Assembly (NCBI GenBank): GCA_033558025.1 | Contig: JAUCEF010000014.1 | Location: 2,542,001-2,606,000, forward strand | Origin: Phytophthora sp. 'mugwort' | Lineage: Eukaryota > Oomycota > Peronosporomycetes > Peronosporales > Peronosporaceae | DNA length: 64,000 nucleotides | Reading direction: 5' to 3' | Shown: positions 45,356 through 54,200 of the stretch, piece by piece | Position numbering within the stretch: position 1 is the stretch's first letter | Layout of the letters: every line of letters begins with the position of its first letter | Position numbers and translations under genes: made by a program | The notes under the pieces: generated by a model | What the model was told of the DNA's origin: nothing | What the model saw: only the letters and a program-made list of their open reading frames with translations | Databases searched by the model: none

Positions 45356-46611
45356 CTACTTGTTCGTCTTCTTTGCCGGTTTCATCTGCTTGGTAAGATA
45401 CACGTGTCTCTGAACGAGTTCTGCACGACGTCGCTCAAGATCCACGAGGTCGGTCTCCCGCTTCTCAAAGTCTTCGATGAGCAGCTCCGATTTGGCAAAC
45501 CCTTCCTTGCTTTTGAGCCGAGCCGCAAGCTGTCGTGCGGCGTCCCGGTCCTTCTTTTTGTGAGTGAGTTGGTCGCGGTTGGCAGTCAACGCCTCCTCTA
45601 GCTCTTGTGAATCTCGTTTGAGCATTTGGTTCTCGGCCAGTACAAACTGGAGCTTCTCCTTGATATGCGTCAACACCTGCACAGTACTCGTTGTCTTCTT
45701 GCGCAGCTTGTGGAGCTCTTCGTTGCGCTCTTCGATCTTCTCGTTCAACGTCTGGTTTTCAATCTTGAGTTGCTCAAAGTCAATCAGATGCAGCCCCTCG
45801 GCAAGTTGCTCCTTGGCATGCAACTGCTGCTCGAGCTTCTTGAGGTGCGTGCGCAGGTTAATGTGCTTGAGTCGAACCTTCTCCACCACTTGATCCTTGC
45901 GGAGCTCTGCGGCTTCAAACTGCGCGATCACCCGCTTGGCAATCGGTTTGCCCGTTCGCAAGTTCTCCGCGTTTCGTGCCACTTCCCGCTTGAATTCGAG
46001 GAAGGCGTCCTGGATCTCTGTCACTTTGGCTTCCTTTTCATCAAGACGAGCTTGGAGCTCCAGCGCCACTTTGTCATATTGAGACTGTGCCGTCCCCATC
46101 TGCACCTTGGCCTCGTGCACGCTGCGTAGACACTCGAGGTATCTCTTGGCGTTCTCACTGGCGTTCGCTTTGTCGTCCCGTTTCGCAGCACTCGCCGCTC
46201 CAGAGTTTGCAGCGTCTGTCCCCGCAACGCCAGAGCCGGTGGTAGGTGGGGCATTATTTTCCTGATTCTTTTGCAACTGAGCGGCAATGCGTCGCTGCAA
46301 TCTGCAAGACACAACAACATTTTAAGCTCCCTCTCCTCCCTACAAAAAAGAGCTGCAACGACTGACTTGATGTTTCTCTGCTGCAATTCTTCGCGAGCTT
46401 CAGCGGCTTCAGCGATAGCCACTCGCAGTCGTCTGGCCTCTTGTCGAGCAGCTTCTTCCTCGTCCAGCTCAGCTTCAACGTCGTCGTCGTCCTGCTCTTC
46501 CTCATCCTGCTGCTGCTTCGATCGCCGACGTGTACTAGAAGGAGCAATCTCCCCCTCCACCGCCTCCTCTTCTTCGGGCATCGTTTCCTGTTTCGTTCCT
46601 GATACGGTCAT
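45356..46611 (-). CDS. CCDC96/CFAP184-like flagellar coiled-coil protein
   Basis: Two exons (46611-46363 and 46294-45356; proposed intron 46295-46362) give about 395 aa. The N-terminus is very acidic. The rest is almost continuous coiled coil and carries the DUF4201 signature: 'LIDFEQLKIENQTLNEKIEE' followed by 'RNEELHKLRKKTTSTVQVLT' and 'HIKEKLQFVLAENQ'. That segment is highly conserved in CCDC96 (CFAP184), an axonemal protein that partners CCDC113 between radial spoke and dynein regulatory complex. An oomycete with zoospores is expected to keep it. The length is short compared with animal CCDC96, whose extra part is an acidic N-terminal extension. The intron donor (GTCGTT) is weak, so the exon edge may be off by a few codons. 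CCDC113 has the same domain but fits less well. Confidence 0.75.
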
Positions 46612-46814
46612 GCTCCTTTTTCGGTCTCAACTAGTCTGCGTCGTTTCACGACATGGCTGCATTGAGATCGCAATTTGCACTACTTAAGTTGTACCCATTC
46701 TACCTTATCTATCTAATTCCTACTTCAACGTCTCTTTGTTCTGGCGACGGGAGAAGCGACTTGATGGAGGGTGAAAGATCCCATTGTCTGGACCAGACCA
46801 CACCACAACTCAGT

Positions 46815-48485
46815 CTACGCTCGGACTATGCTGATACCGTTCCGTTGCACCTCCCAGTCTTCGGTCAATAAAACTGACCGTACCCGTGCAATTCGCTTGT
46901 GACAGGGCTCTACACGATGACCCAAAATCACTCCAATCACGACCAAATCGTATTGGGGCACACTGAACCATGTCAATTTGTGCATAACTAAATACTCGGC
47001 ACCGTCCTCTTCCATTTCAACATCCCGAACGCCTTCATCGCTGTCGGCTTGTAGTATAGCGTTGCGTTTCGATACTGGTAGCCTCCTAGTTGCATGAGTC
47101 TGCTACGAGCCCCTAACGTGATGTCCACACAGCACGACTCGGACAAGACGGCGAATGACCGATGCTTTAACCACACATAAGTCAAAGCCCACGGTATCCG
47201 TACAGATGAGATGATTAAGACGATCGCAACCACAATGATACTATGGCAAATCAAACTCCAAAAGTAATAAGACACTGCGACTGCCGTTAACCTCGAGCGC
47301 TTCAAGTGTGACCCATTCAAGCCCGCCATACAGGCCTGCAACACAAAAGCCAGGACGAACTCGCCGATGAGCGCCGTCTCGTAGCTGAAAAGCACTCGCT
47401 TGATTCGAAGACGCCACGTTTCACTCAGCCACTTTATCCTTTCGATCATTTTTCGAATAGCAGCAGCATCAAGCCCGACAAATTGTAGCCAAGCGACACG
47501 AACTGAAGTTTCGACGCCCAGCTGTCGTTCGCAATGATGACAGGTCGGTCATAAGGCCTTCGCAGATCAGATACAACAGCGCCGAGCGATGTCAGTTTGT
47601 CGCCTCATGGGCCGAGAGACGCAAGCTTTCCTGTACGAACACAATGGCCTCATTTTGCTCATTTGCCCCACTCGTCGCACCGACGACCGTATCGTCTGCA
47701 CGAGACGAAGCTCCGGCGAATTGTCACCGCTCGATACGCCAGCCACAGCGCTCCAACGATGCGTACCAGTACGACGACCTTGTGGCAATACTTTCCATGT
47801 CTTCCGCTAAGAATACGCCATTAATATCGTACATTCCGAGGACTTGCACTGCGACGTACGCGACCTTATTCTTGACACAGTACGTGCCGACCACCGTCTC
47901 GTACAATGAGTAGAAGCCGAGACTGCCGTGATACATGTACATGACGCACGGGACGCTCTCATTGGCGCAGTTTGATGGCGTCGTGTAATACGAGGCCGTT
48001 CGCGAGCTTTCAATGTAATAATTTCCATGTAAATTGTACTGCGGCACGACCGCGTGGCAAACGATGCCTTGGTCAGTCTTGTAGTAATGTGTGGGGGTTA
48101 AATTCCACCAGATCCCAGCCAGTTCGTAGCCTTCAGCTCGGCACGCCTCCGTCAGGTTTGCTGTCTGCTTGGGCGAGTCTGGAGGCACCACGAGGATCTC
48201 AGGCATCTGGTGCGGTCTGGCGAACTCATGTAGCTCCGCGTCTGGAGGACCAGAGGTAGCACGCCTAGCGCGACCCGAAGGGCCAGGAGCAGCTGTGGTG
48301 ACCCGGTGGGAGGTGCGGTCCTGGAGGCGGCTGGCCTCCATCGGCGCAGCTGTCGGCGATGAGACGTTGATCTTGGTCATCGGCGACAGCGAGGGCGGCC
48401 GAACGTGTTGTGGCGTAACGACAGGAGTCTCCTCGGCATGTTGTGTTGGCAAAGCAGGATAACGTGGAGTGACGAAGCCGATCAA
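46815..48485 (-). pseudogene. Unknown membrane-protein family gene, probably broken
   Basis: The 47724-48485 frame (from an ATG at 48485) starts with a Ser/Pro-rich segment, then a Tyr/Cys-rich presumed ectodomain ('GIWWNLTPTHYYKTDQGIVC', 'FYSLYETVVGTYCVKNKVAY'), and stops at 'CGWRIER'. Similarity appears to continue in other frames. The 46988-47449 frame has three hydrophobic segments ('GEFVLAFVLQACMAG', 'SYYFWSLICHSIIVVAIVLI'). The tail at 46815-47015 ('VMHKLTWFSVPQYDLVVIGV') overlaps it in another frame. At least two frame breaks argue for a pseudogene, although unrecognised introns cannot be excluded. Related to 44066-44985. Function unknown; a plasma-membrane protein is likely. Confidence 0.5.
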
Positions 48486-48564
48486 AATGTGGCAATGAGC
48501 TGTTGAATATGGTACAATCGTGCCATATTTTGTACTGAAGTAATTTATTTAACAAGAAAACGTC

Positions 48565-49393
48565 ATGAGCAGCATATACATCCGATCCGGGTCGTTGCTA
48601 GGCCACGGCGCCCCAGTGCGCGCCATCAAGAGTCTCAAGGGCAAGTCGAATGCAAGCGCGCGCTGGGTGCGGCGGCAGTGGGGCGACCCCGCGGTAAAGC
48701 AGGCCAAGCGCGAGGGGCTCCGCTCGCGCGCGGCCTTGAAGCTGCGCGAGCTCAACGACGTATGTCCAGTAGATTCTGCTCGTAATTCGTTGCTGATGAC
48801 CATACAAACCTCTTGATATTTTTCTGCTGCAGCGTTTCCAGCTACTGCGTCGGGGCGACCTCGTGCTGGACCTGGGCGCGGCACCCGGCGGCTGGACGCA
48901 AGTGGCCGTGGAGGCCACCGCCCCCAAGACCAAAAACCAGCAGAAGACAGATGGCCAAAAGCCGCGGGTCGTGGCCGTGGACCTCAAGCATTTTGACCCG
49001 GTGGAGAGTGCGGCCATCGTGGTGGGGGACTTCCGTCAGGTGGCGGTAAGGAAGCAGCTGAGCGAAGCGCTTTGCGGCCGCAAGGCCGACGTGGTGCTCA
49101 GCGACATGGCCCCGTCCTTCTCGGGCAACTTTCTCACGGACAGCCAACACCAGCTGCGACTGTGCCACAACGCGCTCAAGATGGCCGAGCTGTATTTGCG
49201 TCCTGGGGGCAACTTTGCCACCAAAATACTGCGATGTGACGGATCGGAGGACTTTCGAGCAGACTTGAAGGCGGCGTTCGAGATGGTTAAAGCCATGAAG
49301 CCACAATCTTCACGACCAGAGTCCACTGAGATGTTTTTAGTGGCCAAAGGATTTAAAGGCGTTCAGTCAGTTGAAGAGCATGAAGAATCGTAG
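48565..49393 (+). CDS. FtsJ/RrmJ-type rRNA 2'-O-methyltransferase
   Basis: Two exons (48565-48759; intron 48760-48832, GTATGT..CTGCAG, 73 nt, phase 0; 48833-49393) encode 251 aa. The SAM-binding motif is 'LDLGAAPGGWTQVA' (about 78-90). The catalytic K-D-K-E tetrad of the RrmJ family is complete: K59 ('RAALKL'), D156 ('VVLSDMAP'), K196 ('NFATKIL') and E231 ('STEMFLVA'). The length fits single-domain RrmJ/MRM2 proteins, which methylate U in the A-loop of the large-subunit rRNA; a mitochondrial role (MRM2-like) is plausible given the basic N-terminus. Nucleolar Spb1 is much longer and tRNA enzyme Trm7 is larger. A transposon end lies only 22 bp after the stop codon. Confidence 0.9.
48760..48832 (+). 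other. Intron of FtsJ-type gene
   Basis: 73 nt, consensus GTATGT donor and CTGCAG acceptor preceded by a pyrimidine run. Removal joins 'ALKLRELND' to 'RFQLLRRGDLVLDLG' in phase 0, as in intact family members. Confidence 0.9.
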
Positions 49394-49415
49394 TATACTA
49401 CTGTAGTACTACCTA

Positions 49416-49680
49416 CACTGCCCGCCAAGTTCTTATGAACACCCACCTTTCCCCACTAACGCAGTCAGTTTTACGATCTACGCCATGCTATTTAGATATG
49501 TTGCTCGCACGGTTAAAACGCATCTGCGGCATGTTTTAACGTTCAGGAAAGAGCAGTTTACGAGGGGGCTACCATACAAATAACCACATTAGTTATTACG
49601 ACCAATATACGGACACCCATCTTACATAATAAAATCAAGTCAAAAATATGATGGTGAAATTGATGGCTACATTAGTAATG
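49416..49680. repeat. Left terminal inverted repeat (265 bp)
   Basis: Starts CACTGCCCGCCAAGTTCTTA and is the near-perfect inverse of 50721-50985. The differences I see are at the outermost few bases (CACTG against CTCAG) and one near the inner edge. Confidence 0.85.
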
Positions 49681-50715
49681 TGTCTTGTTGCTGTGCTTCT
49701 TGATGCATTCCTTGCAGCGGCGAGGCATGGACGCGATTAAAGACGTGAGCACCGGTATTTCAATAGCATCCCAGGCTGTGTATAGCGCAGCCGTCAGCTC
49801 GACGGTACTACTGAACTGCTTGCCGTTAGCGTAAACTTGGCGAGTCATGATTGACCAAAGATTTTCGTGCAGGCCATTTTCGTGCAGGCCACGGCAGTAC
49901 GCGGACATCTTGTGCGAAGAACCCCTGCTTTCGTTTAGAGCGGTGAATGGACGCCCCGTCCTGCTGAAACGTGAAGTCCGTGCCGTAGTGCTTGTGGGCT
50001 TACGGAACATGGACTCGGACACGGTGTACACGTAGTCGTCCGGGTTCTGTTTGCCGTCGAGCACCGCCAGCTCGTTCTTGCCGGTGGTGCTAAAGCCCGC
50101 ATACACCATGACTGAACCACCTCCCGCTTGGTGGTGCTTTGTTTGCCTTGGACGCTGGCGAAGATCGCGCCAATAGGTCTGGAACCCGTCAGGCCCGTCG
50201 AGATCCCATTTCTTCTCGTCGGAGAACACGATGGTGTCCTACTACCTGGCGGGATCCTTGTTTAGCAACATATCCCGGACCCAAGCCTCCCTAGCACGCT
50301 TGTCCTCTGCCGACAGGGGCAGCGTGTTGTCCATCTTAGAATGCATGAGCCAGTCCACACTTGCGAGCACATGTTGAATTGTGCGTACCGATGTCGATAG
50401 CTTCAGCGCTTCTTTTAGCTGCGTGGCCGAAAGCTGCCCCTTCGCTGCAGTACGGACAAGGAGGCGCAGTTGGTGGTCCGACAGCGAGGTGGCTGGGCCG
50501 GGCTTCTTGTAGTGCTCCGGGGGCACGTTCAGCACTCGGTGAGCAGCGCCTACTGAGCGCGTGACTTGGCGAGCAATCTTCCGCAGGCCGAAGCCCGCCT
50601 CGTGGAGGCCTTGGATCCTTCCTCGCTCAATGTCAGTAAGTGATGGGCCTCTCCCCATCAGTTCTAGAATGTTCATAACTCCGCAAAGGAAGCGACCAGG
50701 AGCAGTGGCTGTCAT
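49672..50715 (-). pseudogene. Tc1/mariner transposase, disabled
   Basis: Starts at ATG 50715 just inside the right repeat. The N-terminal part (50242-50715) is a bipartite helix-turn-helix domain ('LTDIERGRIQGLHEAGFGLR', 'IARQVTRSVGAAHRVL'). Two consecutive TAG codons (50239-50244) then interrupt the same frame, which goes on with 'IVFSDEKKWDLDGPDGFQ', carrying the first catalytic Asp. Near 49990-50020 the frame shifts: the second Asp segment expected as 'QQDGAS' is not in frame. A 15-nt tandem duplication gives 'GLHENGLHEN' near 49860-49890. The C-terminus ends 'MPRRCKECIKKHSNKTHY'. The element could move only with a transposase supplied elsewhere. Confidence 0.85.
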
Positions 50716-50720
50716 CTCGC

Positions 50721-50985
50721 CACTACTAATGTAGCCATCAATTTCACCATCATATTTTTGACTTGATTTTATTATGTAAGATGGGTGTCCGTATATTGGT
50801 CGTAATAACTAATGTGGTTATTTGTATGGTAGCCCCCTCGTAAACTGCTCTTTCCTGAACGTTAAAACATGCCGCAGATGCGTTTTAACCGTGCGAGCAA
50901 CATATCTAAATAGCATGGCGTAGATCGTAAAACTGACTGCGTTAGTGGGGAAAGGTGGGTGTTCATAAGAACTTGGCGGGCTGAG
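50721..50985. repeat. Right terminal inverted repeat (265 bp)
   Basis: Inverse partner of 49416-49680. The outer edge reads GGCGGGCTGAG, followed by the TA target duplicate. Confidence 0.85.
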
Positions 50986-51231
50986 TAGCAGGATGATAAA
51001 CGACAGACCCTTTCACACCTCATCTATTCAATTGCAGAAAACTGTATGAAAAAGACCCTAGACGGAATAAGGGGAGCGTAGTGCTTACTTGCCATGCGCG
51101 CAGCGGTGGAGACCAGCCTCTTCGATCGAGACGGCTCCATTTGAAACATGTAAGGTTTGTCGAAAGTAGGAAAGAAAACGAAGCTCCGCTGCAGACGAAC
51201 ACATTCAGTGATGAGATGACCGACTGGACGG

Positions 51232-54200
51232 TTAGTTGAGGTCCTGGCCCAGCCGCAGAGCCAACAGCGTGTCGTTGTACTGGTTGAAGGCGTCCTGGAT
51301 GTCGTCCTGTAGCTGCATGGCCAGCGGGATCAGCTCGATATTCACATTGCCACCGATCTGAGCCGAAGCCGCCACACGTGGCTGCAGCACCTTAACAGCG
51401 TGGATCATCTCCTGGAGCTCCGTGTCTTGACGGACGTCGCCGGCAGCGTAGATAATCTTCTGTAGCAACTGGTGCACCAGCTGCTCCACCTCCTGCAAGT
51501 CGGCATCGTTCAGCGGCTCCGCGTCGGCAGCGTTAGCCAAGGCCTCACGCTCCTCCTCTTCCCAGCGCTTGCGTGCCTCCGCGTACGCCTCACGCTCGCA
51601 AATGTCCTGTGTACGGAGTGTGAGGTTCAGGAAACGGTCCATGTGGATGTTCAGCAGAGCGTCGGGCATCTGCGTCAACACCTGCGTCATGTAGCGGTTC
51701 ATCTCCTTCTCACGCTTGATGATAAACTTTTCCTCTTGGTTCTTGCCGATCATCGACGAGAACGGGTGGCGCTTGGGGAAACGCGGGAACCACGGAGCGC
51801 GCTTGCCACGGCGGCCCGAAGCAGCAGCCTTCAGCTCCTGATGAAGCGCATTGAAGTCGTTGTAGCGACCACCCACAAGCCATGCCGTCTTCGACTGTTC
51901 AAGGATGTCACGGCCCCAGGTCACACGCAGCACATACTCCGTGTACTCATCGCCCCAGTTCTGATCCTGCTGCTTACGGTGGCCGAGCATCGTGCACGTA
52001 AGAATGCCGCCCTTGTACGGGATCGGAGGACCCGTCGGGAAATCCTGAATCTTCTCGACCGGGTTAATCAGGTTCTCGTCATCAGCCGACATCACGGGAC
52101 CAGCGGGGGCCTCGCCGCCTTCGCCGAACAGGTCACGACCAGCCTGAGCAAGCTGCTCCTGGCGTAGCGCATCGCCAGCGACGGCTTCACCCTCAATCTT
52201 GGCATTGTCGCCAGCCACCCAACTCATGTCTGCGTTCTGGAGCGACTCCTGTCCCACCATGGCGCCGGCAACACCCATTGACCCAACAGCGCCAATCTGG
52301 CCGGCCTGGCCAGCGGACGCCTGCATCGGCTGCACTGTACCCAGGGTAGCGGGTCCGTTGCCAGCAACACCGGGGACTCCCAGCGCGCCAAGCGCAGGAG
52401 CAGCTCCCAGTGTGCCGGCCATAGCAGCCTTCCTCTGGGCCTCATCGTATGCGCTTAGCTTTCGCAGAGCAGCAGCCTCAGCATCATGTGCCAGAGACGC
52501 ATCCTGAGCGGCGGCGGCGGCATCCTGTGCAGCCATAGCGGCAGCGAGGGAAGCAGCCTGGGCACGCTCCACTGCAGCCTGGCGCTTAGCCTCCTCCCGG
52601 CCGACAGACCGACGGTAGGCATGCTGAATAGCAGTAGCTGCAGCAGCACGCTTCAACTCCAACTGGCGTTCACGCTCACGCTCCTCCTCTTCCTCCTGAA
52701 TACGGCGCTGGCGCTCCTCCTCTTCACGCTGCAGCCGCAGATGCTCCTGCTCAGCAGCCAGTCGTCGAGCCTCCTCCACGGCCAGACGAGCCTTGCGGAT
52801 GTGGTGCAGGCGCTGCACAAAGTGACGCTGAGCCTGAAGGACGTAGAACGCCGTCAGCCAGCGTTTCTTAGCCGACTTCTTCTTCTCGGCCTGGAGACGA
52901 GCGGCTTCCTCCGCCAGCCTCTTGCGCATCTTCGCATCTTCCACCTGAGCACGTCGCTTGCCTGCCTGCTTGCGGCCGAGCTTGCCACGCACGATCGACT
53001 GGATCTTCACAGCTGCAGCATTCTGTTCAGCAAGCTTAGCGTTCATGCGTTCACGCGTCTGGTCCAGGAGCTTCTTGAAAGCATTCGAAGCGCGGACACC
53101 ACCAATCGCCATCTTCCAGTGCTTCTGGGCGAGTGCTTTGCGACGCATCTTGAGGCGGTGCGTGTTACGAGCACGAATGAACTGCTTGCGGACGGCAAAC
53201 ATGCGCATCACAGCCTGCATCTTAATGACGGCCGCCTTGCGTCTTCGCGTGTCCTCCAGCAACCACAGGAACGCGCGCTGAGCGAGCACCTTGGCCAGAG
53301 CATAACGCCAACGACGACGCGCAAGCCATTTACGGAGACGAGCAACAATCCATGGTCCCATTTTCTTCATGTCGACCTTCAATAGGGCGTCTAGCAGAGC
53401 AATCTTGCCCGTCTTAAAGAACACCTTGGTACGACCCAGGCGATAGGCATCAGGCTCCACACGGAACGACCACAAGACAGCCTCCGTGAACGTGCGTTCG
53501 TTGTACGCGTCAAACATCGGCGTGACCGACGGCGGCAACACGGGCTTGTAGATACGACAAATCTCTTCGTACGACACACGCGTAGGCAGACCGACTTTAA
53601 GCAGCTCACACGTAGCTAGCATACCAGAGCATCGCAGCTGGTCCACAACGTACCCATGGTCGAACACACCAGGAGACATCGTCGGGTTCGGCTTGATACA
53701 CCGAATGAAGTTGCAACGTGTCGCGTTCAACGTGTCCGTCAGGTCCTGCATCTGGTCGCAGAACTTAGCCGACACACTCTGGTTATGCAACTGGCTCATG
53801 TTGGTCGCAACGCCCATGGTATCCAGGTCCAACTTGGACGAGAACAGCTCCTTAATGAGCGACGACTTGCTGGACGTCACGAAGTCCTCCAGATCCTTGG
53901 GGATCGTGTCGTTGTTCTTATCGATAAAGTTGCCGATCGTGTACGGCACACGCGTGGCAAAGTGCTTCACAATAAACTCGTACTTTTTGTCTTTTTCATG
54001 GGGCGCCAGGAAGTGCGCGTGGTTCGCGTGCGTCTTGTGCAGCGTAGCGTTCCACTTTTCGTCGGACGGTTTGGGCATCTTGGCTTCCTGGTCCAGCAGT
54101 GGCAGAATACCGTTCGGCTTTTGCGAGATCAAATCGATACATTCGCGGTTGTCAGGCCACACAATCTTGCCGACTTCAATCCCTTCTGCAGCGAACAGTT

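Larger units (their letters stand above)
49416..50985. mobile_element. Complete Tc1/mariner-type element with long inverted repeats
   Basis: A 1,570-bp element flanked by a TA duplication (49414-49415 and 50986-50987). Its two ends are near-identical inverted repeats of about 265 bp, unusually long for this superfamily. The interior is filled by one minus-strand transposase gene that is no longer intact. It lies between the stop of the FtsJ-type gene and the 3' end of the myosin gene, so both genes escape disruption, though their 3' UTRs may be affected. Confidence 0.85.

Noticed and set aside
45356..46611. Taxilin as identity of the coiled-coil gene
   Set aside because: The general layout is similar, but the 'LIDFEQLKIENQ...NEKIEERNEEL' segment is the DUF4201/CCDC96 signature.
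48842..49306. Minus-strand frame across the FtsJ-type gene
   Set aside because: Antisense to an exon whose catalytic tetrad is complete. Not a gene.
51472..52167. 231-codon and other long plus-strand frames antisense to myosin
   Set aside because: Shadow frames caused by codon bias of the real gene on the other strand. They have no domain or start context of their own.
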